From positions 1 through 33,874 of the forward strand of contig CAAFLE010000076.1 in NCBI GenBank assembly GCA_900763675.1: DNA of 33,874 nucleotides, written 5' to 3'. The notes beneath the pieces were generated by a model. It saw nothing but the letters and a program-made list of their open reading frames with translations, did no database searches and had not been told where the DNA came from. Source of the stretch: an uncultured Oscillospiraceae bacterium. GTDB lineage: Bacteria; Bacillota; Clostridia; Oscillospirales; Oscillospiraceae. The number at the start of each line of letters is the position of its first letter. The first letter of the stretch is position 1. The position numbers were made by a program, and so were the translations under genes. Of the stretch, positions 15,451-23,601 are shown piece after piece.

Positions 15451-16160
15451 TTCGCGTCCTCCTCCAGCTCAAGGAACACTTCCTCCAGCGAATCGTCGCC
15501 GCGCACCTCGTCCATTGTGCCGGAGCGGACGAGCTTGCCGCGGCGGATGATCGCCACCTTGTCGCAGAGCTTTTCGGCGACCTCCAGCACGTGCGTGGAG
15601 AAGAAGATCGCGCCGCCGGCGTCGCAATGCTCGCGCATCATACCCTTGAGAATGTGCGCCGCTTTCGGGTCGAGACCGACGAACGGTTCGTCCATGAGAA
15701 TGAGCTTCGGCTCGTGGAGCCACGCGGAAATGATGGCGAGCTTCTGCTTCATGCCGTGGGAATAGGCGGCGATGGGCTGCGCGAGATCGTCCGTCAGCTC
15801 AAACTCGTCCGCCCGGCGGCGGATGCGCCCGGCGCGGTCGTCGCTGCTGACGCCGAAAATGTCGGCGATAAAGTTCAGATACTTGATGCCGCTCATGAAA
15901 TCGTAAAGATCGGGGTTGTCGGGGATGTAGGCAAGCACGCTCTTGCATTGGAGCGGCTCGGTGCGCACGGAATGCCCGGCAATATAAATTTCGCCCCTGT
16001 CAAACTGCTGGATCCCGGCGACGGAGCGAAGCGTCGTCGTTTTTCCTGCGCCGTTGTGACCGATAAAGCCGTAAATTTCGCCCGGCGCAATGTGCAGCGA
16101 GAGATCGTCCACGGCGAGCTTATCGCCGAAGGCTTTGGTAAGATGTTCGATTTTCAGCAT
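15447..16160 (-). CDS. ABC transporter ATP-binding protein
   Basis: A 237-residue ATPase. It has Walker A GHNGAGKTT (about 33-41), a Q-loop in the region of AYIPDNPDLYDFMSG, the signature SHGMKQKL (the usual SGGQ first Gly replaced, as in many exporter ATPases), Walker B LILMDEP and the switch His in STHVLE. The ATG at 16160 follows AGGAGAG; an upstream TTG lacks support. It partners with the downstream permease. The TetR gene ends 33 nt upstream and is probably co-transcribed. Confidence 0.95.
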   Translation of the reverse strand: MLKIEHLTKAFGDKLAVDDLSLHIAPGEIYGFIGHNGAGKTTTLRSVAGIQQFDRGEIYIAGHSVRTEPLQCKSVLAYIPDNPDLYDFMSGIKYLNFIADIFGVSSDDRAGRIRRRADEFELTDDLAQPIAAYSHGMKQKLAIISAWLHEPKLILMDEPFVGLDPKAAHILKGMMREHCDAGGAIFFSTHVLEVAEKLCDKVAIIRRGKLVRSGTMDEVRGDDSLEEVFLELEEDAK

Positions 16161-16193
16161 GGTTTTCTCTCCTATTCCCAATGATTTAAGATT

Positions 16194-16826
16194 TTATTCT
16201 CCCGGCACGGCAATGTAGCCGCGGAGCGCTCCGGGGTCGGTATTGCCCGGTACGATGGCGGTGCGCTCGTCGGGCGGAACGCGCTGCGCGATGAGCAGCG
16301 CCCGGCACACCTCGCCGAGCATCCTTGCGGCGTCGGCGTCCGAAAAATCGCTCACGCCCGTGACGATCAGCGTGCAAAGCCCGTGGACATAGATCCCGAG
16401 ATGTCCGTGCAGCGCATCCGCCTCGGCATCGGTGAGCGAGAAGGTATCCTTGATGGCGCGGCGGATGTCGGCGCTGTGGTTTTCCGTCGGCGATAACTCG
16501 CCGTACTCTCTCCGGCGCAGAAAAAGCAGCCGGAACAGATTCGGCTCCTCCCGCGCAAAGCGGATGGTCTCCATGCCATAGCCCTTGAACGGCGGGTGCA
16601 TCGAAAGACCGCGCTCGACATACCGCCCGTAAATCCGCCCCGCCTCCTCGACCACGGCGGCGCGGACCTCCTCCAGCGTCCGGAAATAGGTGAACACCGG
16701 GCGCGTAGAGGTCCCCAAAGCGGCGGCAAGCTCCTGCGCCGTAACGGCTTCGAGCGGGGCGCGGCGGGCAATGTCCACGGCGGCGTCTACGATCTCCTGA
16801 CGGGTGAATTTGGCTTTCGGCGGCAT
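16194..16826 (-). CDS. TetR family transcriptional regulator
   Basis: A 210-residue regulator. The N-terminal DNA-binding domain (about 8-55) has TRQEIVDAAVDIARR and the helix-turn-helix VTAQELAAALGTSTRPVFTYFRTLEEV. The C-terminal ~150 residues form the ligand/dimer domain (GMETIRFAREEPNLFRLLF is typical of the TetR_C_13-like group). It is the first gene of the regulator-ABC operon. Its promoter overlaps a 16-bp palindrome, so it very likely represses its own operon until an inducer, perhaps the exported compound, binds. Confidence 0.92.
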   Translation of the reverse strand: MPPKAKFTRQEIVDAAVDIARRAPLEAVTAQELAAALGTSTRPVFTYFRTLEEVRAAVVEEAGRIYGRYVERGLSMHPPFKGYGMETIRFAREEPNLFRLLFLRRREYGELSPTENHSADIRRAIKDTFSLTDAEADALHGHLGIYVHGLCTLIVTGVSDFSDADAARMLGEVCRALLIAQRVPPDERTAIVPGNTDPGALRGYIAVPGE

Positions 16827-16857
16827 ATCCTCACGACCTGTTCTGCAATAACTATTA

Positions 16858-16873
16858 TGTAACTCATGTTACA
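16858..16873. promoter_or_regulatory. Probable TetR self-operator
   Basis: TGTAACTCATGTTACA is a palindrome with 6-bp arms (TGTAAC/GTTACA) around TCAT. It lies directly downstream of the -10 of the tetR promoter, covering the expected transcription start. It also lies about 60 nt upstream of the divergent hydrolase promoter. Confidence 0.75.
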
Positions 16874-16878
16874 CAACG

Positions 16879-16907
16879 ATTATAATGCAACGATGCCGGA
16901 ACGTCAA
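16879..16907 (-). promoter_or_regulatory. Promoter of the tetR-ABC operon
   Basis: On the minus strand, TTGACG (16902-16907), 17 nt, TATAAT (16879-16884). Confidence 0.85.
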
Positions 16908-16931
16908 TGCCGCCGCGGACGAAAATCCCGG

Positions 16932-16959
16932 TTGCCATGCCGCGGAAATATGGTATAAT
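16932..16959 (+). promoter_or_regulatory. Promoter of the hydrolase-acetyltransferase operon
   Basis: TTGCCA (16932-16937), 16 nt, TATAAT (16954-16959). AAGGAAGGA and ATG 16985 follow after a short leader. Confidence 0.75.
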
Positions 16960-16984
16960 GCACAGCACGAAAGGAAGGAATCCT

Positions 16985-17941
16985 ATGAAAAAGACCCGGA
17001 CGGCACTCTGCGCCGCGTCCGCCGCAGCGGCGGCATCGCTCGGCGGGCTGTATGCGCTCTACCGCTATGCATTTTATTCGCCGAACGCCGTGCAGAACGA
17101 CGATCGTCATATATCCTCCAACGCACAGATGCAGGTGTATAAAGAGGAGCTCCTCCGCGCCATTGACGAACTCAACGCGCAGCCGTATGAGCGCGTGAGC
17201 ATTACCTCCGCCGACGGGCTGCGTCTCGCGGGGCGGTATTACCCCGCCGGAGAGGGCGCTCCGCTGGTGATCGGCTGCCACGGTTACCGCGGCACGCCGT
17301 CGCGGGACTTCAGCGCCGGGGCGGCGATCTACCGGAGCATGGGCTGTGCGCTGCTGCTCATCGAGGAGCGCGGACAGTGCGGCAGCGCCGGACATACGAT
17401 CACGTTCGGCGCGATGGAAAAATACGACGTCCTTCTATGGACGCGCTGGGCAGCGGAACGGTTCGGCAATATTCCGATGCTGCTCGGCGGCATTTCCATG
17501 GGCGCGGCGACGGTCCTCATGGCGTCGGCGCTCGACCTGCCGGGGAATGTCCGCGGCATCATTGCCGACTGCCCGTATACAAGCGCGGAGGACATCCTCC
17601 GCTCGGTCGCCGGGAAAATACACCCGCTCGCCGTGCCGCTGGCGCGGTGGAGCGCACGGCTTTTCGGCGGCATAGACCTTGCGCAGGCGGACGCGGTTTC
17701 CGCCGTGAAGCACGCCAAAGTCCCCATCCTGCTCATCCACGGCGAGAATGACCGGTTTGTCCCGTGCGATATGTCCCGCGCCATCGCCGCGGCAAACCCG
17801 GAGAAGATCGAGCTGCACACATTTCCCGGCGCGGGACACGGCTTGAGCTGTCTTGTAAACCGCGAACGCTATGAAGCGCTGGTGAAGGATTTCGCGGCGC
17901 GGACGATATTTTATAAAGGAGAGAGGGAGAGAGAAAAATGA
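16985..17941 (+). CDS. Membrane-anchored alpha/beta hydrolase
   Basis: A 318-residue protein with a basic start and one hydrophobic N-terminal helix (about 8-30), then a serine-hydrolase fold. It has the oxyanion-region GCHGYRGTP, the nucleophile elbow GGISMGAA (Ser in GxSxG), the acid in HGENDRFVP and the catalytic His in GAGHGLS. It resembles the YqkD/FrsA-like hydrolases of Firmicutes; the substrate, probably an ester or peptide at the membrane, is unknown. ATG was chosen for the strong AAGGAAGGA. It ends in an ATGA overlap with the GNAT gene. Confidence 0.9.
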   Translation: MKKTRTALCAASAAAAASLGGLYALYRYAFYSPNAVQNDDRHISSNAQMQVYKEELLRAIDELNAQPYERVSITSADGLRLAGRYYPAGEGAPLVIGCHGYRGTPSRDFSAGAAIYRSMGCALLLIEERGQCGSAGHTITFGAMEKYDVLLWTRWAAERFGNIPMLLGGISMGAATVLMASALDLPGNVRGIIADCPYTSAEDILRSVAGKIHPLAVPLARWSARLFGGIDLAQADAVSAVKHAKVPILLIHGENDRFVPCDMSRAIAAANPEKIELHTFPGAGHGLSCLVNRERYEALVKDFAARTIFYKGEREREK

Positions 17942-18468
17942 ACGAAGAGCTGGTTTTCCGCGCCCCGACGGCGAACGACGCCGCAGAGTATATTTCCTAC
18001 CGGCAGGCGTTTCTCGATGCCGGAGACTCTATGGACGGCACCGGCGCCATGCGCCGCTTTTCCGACCCTGCGGAATGGCTTGCCGAAAACGCCCGCTATG
18101 CCGACCCTGCGACGCTGCCGGAGGGGAAGGTACTCAGCACGCTGTTCGTCTGTGAGCGCCGCGCCGACGGGCGCATCGTCGGTATGCTGCAGGTGCGACA
18201 CACGCTCAACGACTATCTGCTGCACTACGGCGGACACATCGGCTACTCGGTGCGCCCGGATGAGCGCCGGAAAGGATACGCCTCGTGGATGCTCGCACAG
18301 GCGCTCGACTACTGCCGCTCGCTCGGTCTGACGCGGGTGCTGATCACGTGCCGCGATACGAACGAGGCGAGCCGCCGGACGATTTTGAAGGCGGGCGGCG
18401 TGTACGAAAGCACCGAACACGAGCCGGACCGGAACGAAGATCATGAGCGCTACTGGATCACACTCTGA
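17938..18468 (+). CDS. GNAT family N-acetyltransferase
   Basis: A 176-residue protein of the RimJ/RimL-like branch. It has LVFRAPTANDAAEY at the start, IVGMLQVRH (beta4), the acetyl-CoA loop VRPDERRKGYASWMLAQAL (RxxGY/A type), and NEASRRTILKAGGVYE near the end. It would move acetyl from acetyl-CoA to an amine on a protein or small molecule. Coupling to the hydrolase gene by ATGA overlap suggests joint expression, but the substrate cannot be read. No terminator is obvious after it; 18469-18516 is featureless. Confidence 0.92.
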   Translation: MNEELVFRAPTANDAAEYISYRQAFLDAGDSMDGTGAMRRFSDPAEWLAENARYADPATLPEGKVLSTLFVCERRADGRIVGMLQVRHTLNDYLLHYGGHIGYSVRPDERRKGYASWMLAQALDYCRSLGLTRVLITCRDTNEASRRTILKAGGVYESTEHEPDRNEDHERYWITL

Positions 18469-18516
18469 CCCGACAAAAACTTACATATGTCAATCCCCCC
18501 AATATTGTGTTCGGGC

Positions 18517-18545
18517 TTGTCAAAAGAGTCGGGAAATGCTATCTT
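18517..18545 (+). promoter_or_regulatory. Promoter of the GGDEF gene
   Basis: TTGTCA (18517-18522), 17 nt, TATCTT (18540-18545). The expected start falls in the tandem repeat that follows. Confidence 0.65.
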
Positions 18546-18546
18546 T

Positions 18547-18574
18547 GTAGTGTGTACAAAGTAGTGTGTACAAA
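18547..18574 (+). repeat. Two perfect 14-bp tandem repeats at the transcription start
   Basis: GTAGTGTGTACAAA occurs twice in a row (18547-18560 and 18561-18574), 1 nt after the -10 element and ahead of the ribosome-binding site. Each copy contains TGTGTACA. It may be a regulator site pair or a slippage duplication. Confidence 0.8.
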
Positions 18575-18598
18575 CTCGATCCCGGAGGGGTGAAAAGC

Positions 18599-19750
18599 GT
18601 GATCCATATGGAAGAGATCCTTGTTGCGAACGGCGCGGGTGTTCTGGTGCTGATCGTAACGCAGCTTTCCTGTATGCAGGAAAAGACGGAGCGGCATTTG
18701 AGCGACCGGCTGTTCACCGCCATGACCGCTCTCACGTTCGCAGCTCTCCTTGCGGAGACCGCCACCTTCTATTTTGACGGGAGACCGGGCGCGGCGGTCC
18801 ATGCGCTGCAATACATTCTCAACGGGTATCTCTTTCTTGCGGCAAGCGGCGTCGGCGCTCTCTGGGTGCTGTATGTGGAAAGCCGCATTTACCACAGCGA
18901 ACGGCGGTTCCGCCGCTGGGTCATCCCGGTCGTCGCGCCGTATGCTGCGATCATTATTCTCATATTGTGCGATCTGTTCGGCGCGGGGCTGGTTTTTTCC
19001 ATTACGGGCGATAACGTATATCATCGAGGAAAGCTTTTCATACTGCCGTATCTTTTCGTCATGACGGACTATATCGTCAGTATCGTTGTGGCGCGGCTCG
19101 CGGTGAAGAAGGACGACCATGTCCGTTTTTTCCCGGTGTACTATTTCGTGGCGCCCTGTCTGATCGGCACGGTGGCGCAGAATCTTCACTACGGGATTTC
19201 TACCGGCTGGCTCTGCGTGGCGCTGGCGTTTCAATTCATCCAGATGCATCTTGCCAACCAGAGCGCCTATGAGGACGAGCTGTCCGGACTTTTCAACCGC
19301 AGCTATTATAACCGCGTTATGAGAAAGCTGGCGAAAAGCCGCCGGAAACGCAGGATCGCCGGTATTATGATGGACATCGACGGCTTCAAAAGCATCAACG
19401 ACCGCTTTGGTCATTCCGCCGGGGACGACGCCATCCGCGCTCTCGGTAGAATCCTCACAAAGGTCGCCGTTGAACACACCATGGCGTTCCGCTATGCCGG
19501 AGACGAATTTCTCCTCCTCTGCACCGACGCCGAAGAAGGGGAGACCGAACGGCTGACGAAGCTGCTGGAGGACGAGTTGGAGCGGTTCAACGAATCCGCC
19601 GAGAAGCCGTACCGGCTGCGGCTCGCCATCGGCAGCGTTGTTGCCGATACGACAGATTTTGACCCGGACGTGTTCCTTTATCAGATGGACCGGAATATGT
19701 ACGCCGATAAGGCGGCGCATTATATGACCTATATGACCGGCGGCGTGTAA
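18599..19750 (+). CDS. Seven-helix membrane diguanylate cyclase (GGDEF)
   Basis: A 383-residue protein. About 220 N-terminal residues form seven hydrophobic helices, including a long aromatic segment (FFPVYYFVAPCLIGTVAQNLHYG), likely a sensor. A GGDEF domain follows: DELSGLFNRSYYNRVM, GIMMDIDGFKSINDRFGHSAGD and RYAGDEFLLL. The active-site motif is AGDEF, a variant usually still active for making cyclic di-GMP from GTP. No RxxD inhibitory site is seen at the usual place before it. GTG 18599 was chosen because GGAGG lies 10 nt upstream; the ATG at 18608 is too far from it. It is a single-gene unit. Confidence 0.9.
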   Translation: MIHMEEILVANGAGVLVLIVTQLSCMQEKTERHLSDRLFTAMTALTFAALLAETATFYFDGRPGAAVHALQYILNGYLFLAASGVGALWVLYVESRIYHSERRFRRWVIPVVAPYAAIIILILCDLFGAGLVFSITGDNVYHRGKLFILPYLFVMTDYIVSIVVARLAVKKDDHVRFFPVYYFVAPCLIGTVAQNLHYGISTGWLCVALAFQFIQMHLANQSAYEDELSGLFNRSYYNRVMRKLAKSRRKRRIAGIMMDIDGFKSINDRFGHSAGDDAIRALGRILTKVAVEHTMAFRYAGDEFLLLCTDAEEGETERLTKLLEDELERFNESAEKPYRLRLAIGSVVADTTDFDPDVFLYQMDRNMYADKAAHYMTYMTGGV

Positions 19751-19762
19751 AGCGCCATGACA

Positions 19763-19800
19763 AAAAGCCCGCGTCTCTTTTTGAAGAGAAGCGGGCTTTT
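19763..19800. terminator. Bidirectional terminator between GGDEF and DUF554 genes
   Basis: AAAAGCCCGC (19763-19772) pairs with GCGGGCTTTT (19791-19800), with a further TCTC/GAGA stem inside. A/T runs on both sides suit the convergent genes. Confidence 0.85.
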
Positions 19801-19815
19801 GGCAATCCTTCGATT

Positions 19816-20550
19816 TTACATGAACCGGCAGAGCAGCATGGGGAAGAAGATCGCAGGGACGAAATTCATGACCTTGATCTTGGTGATCCCCAGCATATTC
19901 AAGCTGATGGCGAGGATGAGCAGCGACCCGGCGCAGGACATCTCGGCGATGACGGCGTCGCTGAGCAGCGGGGCGAGAGCGCCTGCGGCAAGCGTAATGA
20001 CCGCCTGATAAACGAAAACGCAGACTGCCGACAGCGGCACGCCGATGCCGAAGGAAACGCTGAACACGATGGACGAAATGCCGTCGAGAAGCGACTTGGC
20101 AAAGAGCATACTGTGGTCGCCCAGAAGTCCGCTGTTGAGCGAGCCGACGATCGCCATCGCGCCGACGGCGAAAAGAAGCGTCGCGGTGACGAATCCCTCG
20201 GCGACGGACGAGGTCTCACCCTCGGCGTCGGAGCGGGTCAGCTTCTTCTGCACCCAGTTTCCGAGTCGGTTGACCGCTCCGTCCAGATCGAGGATTTCCC
20301 CAAGCAGAGCGCCGAGAACAATGGACAAAATGGCAATGAGCGCGTTCTGTCCCTTGAGTGCGCCGCTGATGCCGATGTACGTGGTGCAGAGCGCCAGCCC
20401 CTGCATGACGATCTTTTGCAGCCGCTCCCCGAGCGAATTGCCGCTTTCGGCGCGGCGGAGGGAAAACCGGCGGACGCACCAGCGGAAGAAAAGCCCCACG
20501 GCGGAGCCGGCAAGAATGGCGGCGGCATTGACGATTGAACCGAGCAGCAT
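19816..20550 (-). CDS. DUF554 family membrane protein
   Basis: A 244-residue protein of the YdfK/YqgA family. It starts MLLGSIVNAAAILAGSAVGL and has seven or so hydrophobic helices, the conserved GLALCTTYIGISGALKG, LGALLGEILDLDGAVNRLG, and GISSIVFSVSFGIGVPLSA. The protein is intact. The role of this family is unknown; a transporter is often suspected. It is preceded by its own promoter (20577-20605), with only a modest GAGG ribosome site. Confidence 0.9.
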   Translation of the reverse strand: MLLGSIVNAAAILAGSAVGLFFRWCVRRFSLRRAESGNSLGERLQKIVMQGLALCTTYIGISGALKGQNALIAILSIVLGALLGEILDLDGAVNRLGNWVQKKLTRSDAEGETSSVAEGFVTATLLFAVGAMAIVGSLNSGLLGDHSMLFAKSLLDGISSIVFSVSFGIGVPLSAVCVFVYQAVITLAAGALAPLLSDAVIAEMSCAGSLLILAISLNMLGITKIKVMNFVPAIFFPMLLCRFM

Positions 20551-20576
20551 GAAAAAAACCTCGCTTTCCTGCCGGT

Positions 20577-20605
20577 ATTATAAAAGCAAATCCGCGCCCT
20601 GAAAA
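20577..20605 (-). promoter_or_regulatory. Promoter of the DUF554 gene
   Basis: On the minus strand, TTTTCA (20600-20605), 17 nt, TATAAT (20577-20582). Confidence 0.6.
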
Positions 20606-20617
20606 GACTCTTTTTGC

Positions 20618-20655
20618 CGCAAAACCGCAAGTCCGAGCGGACTTGCGGTTTTGCG
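20618..20655 (-). terminator. Hairpin terminator after the aminopeptidase gene
   Basis: The 18-nt arms at 20618-20635 and 20638-20655 are perfect complements (built on CGCAAAACCGCAAGTCCG), 12 nt past the stop. There is no long T run outside the stem, so its strength is uncertain. Confidence 0.6.
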
Positions 20656-20666
20656 TGTACCGAAAA

Positions 20667-21890
20667 TCAGAACGCCCAGGTGCCGTTGCGGAAGATGGGG
20701 TGCGATTTGCCGTTTTCGTCGATGCCGTCGATGGAAAGGTCTCCGCTGCCGATCATAAAGTCGGTATGACCGTTTGCGTCGTTGACGCCGATTTCGTACA
20801 GCTCCTCCTTGCTCATGGTCTCAAAGCCCTTGACGCACTCGTTGAAGCCGAAGCCGAGCGCGAGATGGCACGCGGCGTTTTCGTCGAAAAGCGTGTTGTA
20901 GAAGAGCAGCCCGGACTGGTTGATGGGGGACTCCTTCGGTACGAGCGCGACCTCGCCGAGATAGTGGCTGCCCTCGTCGAGATTGATGATCTGCTCGAGA
21001 ACGTTCTGTCCCTTTTCCGCCTTTACCTCAACGGCGCGACCCTTTTCAAACCGGACGGAGAAGTTTTCGATGAGCTGCCCCTGATAGGAGAGCGGCTTCG
21101 TCGCATACACAATGCCCTCGGCGGTGCGGCGGTCGGGCGAGGTAAAGACCTCCTCGGTCGGCATATTGGGGTCGTAAACGACGCCCTGGATGGTCGTGTC
21201 GCGTCCGGCGTGGAACTCGGCGGTGGGGATCAGCCCGACGGTGAAGTCGGTGCCGTTGGCGGAGGAGTAGCGCAGCTGCCGGAGATGCAGACCGTTCAGA
21301 TACTGGCACCGCGCCTTGAGATCGCGGTTATGCTCCTCCCAGTCGGCGATGGGGTCGGCGCCGTCGGCACGGGCGGTGTAGAGAATGTCCTTCCAGAGCT
21401 GCTCGACTGCGGCACGCTTGCTGAGCTCGGGGTGGACCTTCTTTGCCCACGCCTCGCCCGGCACGGCGGCGATGCACCACTGGTGCTTGTTGTCGATGGC
21501 GTCGCGGTACGGCTTGGAGATCTTGACGCGCTCGGCATACGCCTTGAAATACTTCGGGTTGATGCCGCGCAGCCCGTCGGGGTCGTCGGACTCGATGAAA
21601 ATACGCACCGGGAGATGATCGACCATGTCCTGCATCCGCGCCTTTTCCCATTCGCGGGTCTCGGAAAGATCGCGCAGCTTCATATACCGTGCCGCGAGCT
21701 TGGTAAGCTCGGGATACATCCAGTCAACGGTGACGCGGCTTGCGCCCGCCTTATAGCACTCCTCGGCAAGCATCTTGATGAACTCCGGCTGGTCGAGAGA
21801 GGCGAAAACGCGCACCTCCTGCCCCTTCTGGACGTTCGCGCCGACGCGGACGATCAGCCGCGCATAGGAACGCATTTCGGTTTTTTTCAT
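20667..21890 (-). CDS. Aminopeptidase, M29 family
   Basis: A 407-residue metallopeptidase of the AmpS/PepS type, which removes N-terminal residues from peptides in the cytoplasm. It has MRSYARLIVRVGANVQKGQEV at the N-terminus. The C-terminal metal site has MPTEEVFTSPD (Glu), LGEVALV (Glu), NAACHLALGFGFNECV (His) and NGHTDFMIGS (His and Asp), so the usual ligands are in place. ATG 21890 gives the family's usual length; the Shine-Dalgarno is AGAGG. It is a single gene, with a promoter interleaved with that of the divergent TPR operon. Confidence 0.94.
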   Translation of the reverse strand: MKKTEMRSYARLIVRVGANVQKGQEVRVFASLDQPEFIKMLAEECYKAGASRVTVDWMYPELTKLAARYMKLRDLSETREWEKARMQDMVDHLPVRIFIESDDPDGLRGINPKYFKAYAERVKISKPYRDAIDNKHQWCIAAVPGEAWAKKVHPELSKRAAVEQLWKDILYTARADGADPIADWEEHNRDLKARCQYLNGLHLRQLRYSSANGTDFTVGLIPTAEFHAGRDTTIQGVVYDPNMPTEEVFTSPDRRTAEGIVYATKPLSYQGQLIENFSVRFEKGRAVEVKAEKGQNVLEQIINLDEGSHYLGEVALVPKESPINQSGLLFYNTLFDENAACHLALGFGFNECVKGFETMSKEELYEIGVNDANGHTDFMIGSGDLSIDGIDENGKSHPIFRNGTWAF

Positions 21891-21927
21891 AGGAATCAGC
21901 CTCTTTTCCTGAAAGTTTCGTAAAGCT

Positions 21928-21956
21928 ATTATAGCTTGCAACCGCAGATAATTCAA
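21928..21956 (-). promoter_or_regulatory. Aminopeptidase promoter
   Basis: On the minus strand, TTGAAT (21951-21956), 17 nt, TATAAT (21928-21933). Confidence 0.8.
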
Positions 21957-21964
21957 GGTATAAT
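21936..21964 (+). promoter_or_regulatory. Promoter of the TPR-DUF4037-DUF2804-GH13 operon
   Basis: TTGCAA (21936-21941), exactly 17 nt, TATAAT (21959-21964). Its -35 lies between the -10 and -35 of the divergent promoter, so only one can be bound at a time. The expected transcription start coincides with the ATG at 21971. Confidence 0.8.
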
Positions 21965-21970
21965 TGCCGT

Positions 21971-22702
21971 ATGGAAACAATGGATATGATCGTCCGCCGC
22001 GCCGACGATCTCATGGGCGGCGGCGACTGGGACGGCGCGGAGCGCGTCTTTCTCGCGGCGCTCCGCGACGCCGAGACCGCCGGGGATACGCGCATGGCGC
22101 TCTCGCTTTGCAGCGAGCTGATGGGCTTTTACCGGCAGCGCGGCATGGCGGAAAAATTCTATACGGTGTTTGACCGGTGCGGAGAGCTGCTCGGCATAGT
22201 GCGTCCCGGCGCTCTGGCGCGGGGAACGATCCTTATCAACGCCGCGACGGCGCTTTGCGCTTTCGGCGAAGCGGCGCGGGCGCTGCCGATCTTCCGGGAA
22301 GCGGAGGAACTGTACGCCGCCGCGCTTGATGCGGAGCATCCGCGCCTTGCGGCGCTCTGGAACAACATGGCGGCAGCGCTTGACGCGCTCGGACGCCCGG
22401 ACGAGGCGGAGAAGCTTATGCGCCGGGCGCTCGCGCAGCAGATAAAGCGTCCCGGCGACCTTGACGCCGCCGTGACCTATGTGAATCTCGCGCAGCACTA
22501 TGCGGCGCAAAACGCGCACGACGGACGCATCGCCGGCTGTCTGGACGCCGCGATGGAGCGCATGGACAGTCCGGACGCCGTCTGGGCGTACTACTATGCG
22601 CACACGGCGCGGAAGATCGCCCCGGCGCTGGAAGCGCTGGGACGCGCCGCCGCGGCGCAGGATTTGCGAGAAAGGGCGGATATGATCTATGAAGGGACTT
22701 GA
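21971..22702 (+). CDS. TPR-repeat protein, apparently leaderless
   Basis: A 243-residue soluble helical protein with TPR-like units (WDGAERVFLAALRDAETAGD, RGTILINAATALCAFGEAARALPIFREAEELY, ALWNNMAAALDALGRPDEAEKLMRRAL, AVTYVNLAQHYAAQ). It is a likely scaffold or regulator that binds another protein. There is no Shine-Dalgarno: the -10 TATAAT ends only 6 nt before the first ATG. Initiation on a leaderless mRNA, at this ATG or one of the nearby in-frame ATGs (21980, 21986), is inferred. It overlaps the DUF4037 gene by 14 nt. TPR and DUF4037 genes next to one another are a recurring pair in Clostridia, as far as I recall. Confidence 0.88.
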   Translation: METMDMIVRRADDLMGGGDWDGAERVFLAALRDAETAGDTRMALSLCSELMGFYRQRGMAEKFYTVFDRCGELLGIVRPGALARGTILINAATALCAFGEAARALPIFREAEELYAAALDAEHPRLAALWNNMAAALDALGRPDEAEKLMRRALAQQIKRPGDLDAAVTYVNLAQHYAAQNAHDGRIAGCLDAAMERMDSPDAVWAYYYAHTARKIAPALEALGRAAAAQDLRERADMIYEGT

Positions 22703-23600
22703 GCTTTCCCGCGCTTTCTGGGAGGAGATCGTGCGCCCGGCGGTGGAGGAAAACTGCCCGGTGCTGCTGCCACGGCTCGCCGCGGGACTTTGCGGCGGCG
22801 GGTCGGACTGTCTCGGGTACGACGACGAGCTTTCCCACGACCACGGCTACGCCGCGGGGTGTATGCTTTTTCTCCCGCCGGAGAACGCTGAAACCCACGG
22901 CTTTCTTCTCTCGACGCTCTACGACCGCCTGCCGCGGGAGTTTCGGGGCGTGAAAACCGAACACCGCAGCCGGCAGGGCGACGGGCGCTGCGGCGTGAAA
23001 ACGACGACGCAGTTTCTCCTCGAACAGACGGGGCTGCCCCGTCCGCCGGAAAGCTGGCGGGAATGGATGGCGATCCCCTCGTATGCCCTTGCCGCCGCCT
23101 GCGCCGGGGAGATATTTTATGACGGGCTGGGCGAAATGACGCGCCTGCGCCGGACGCTGCGCGACGGAATGCCGGAGGATGTGCGGCTCAAAAAAATCGC
23201 CGGTCATGCCGCGCTCATGGCGCAGTCGGGACAGTATAATGTCTCCCGCTGCCGCCGCCACGGCGAGGAGGGCGCGGCGTATCTTGCGTGCGGCGAGTTT
23301 GTGCGCCATACGCTTGCGATGCTTTTTCTGCTCAACCGCCGGCATATGCCGTTTTATAAATGGGCGTTCCGCGCAGCGCGGGAGCTGCCGGAGCTTTCGG
23401 AGCTTGTCCCGGCGTTGGAGCAGCTGCTCCGCGCCCCGGACGAAGAGACGATCGAGCGCGTAAGCGCCGCCGTCATCCGCGAGCTGCGGGCGCAGGGTCT
23501 GACGGACGGTGCGTGGGACTTTTTGGAGCCGCACGCCTACGCCGTCATGCGGTGCATCCGAAGCCCGGAGATCGCCGCGCTGCACGTTATGGAGGTCTGA
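22689..23600 (+). CDS. DUF4037 protein, nucleotidyltransferase-like
   Basis: A 303-residue protein. Near the N-terminus, LCGGGSDCLGYDDELSHDHGY (about 34-54) carries the DUF4037 GSD...DDE..HDH signature, which looks like an acidic nucleotidyltransferase active site (GS followed by spaced Asp/Glu). The rest is helical, with aromatic and basic residues (GQYNVSRCRRHGE, FYKWAFRAARELPEL), as in nucleotidyltransferase C-terminal domains. A target for AMP or other nucleotide transfer is unknown. It begins within the end of the TPR gene, and only 1 nt separates it from the next gene, so these three are tightly co-expressed. Confidence 0.85.
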   Translation: MKGLELSRAFWEEIVRPAVEENCPVLLPRLAAGLCGGGSDCLGYDDELSHDHGYAAGCMLFLPPENAETHGFLLSTLYDRLPREFRGVKTEHRSRQGDGRCGVKTTTQFLLEQTGLPRPPESWREWMAIPSYALAAACAGEIFYDGLGEMTRLRRTLRDGMPEDVRLKKIAGHAALMAQSGQYNVSRCRRHGEEGAAYLACGEFVRHTLAMLFLLNRRHMPFYKWAFRAARELPELSELVPALEQLLRAPDEETIERVSAAVIRELRAQGLTDGAWDFLEPHAYAVMRCIRSPEIAALHVMEV

Positions 23601-23601
23601 C

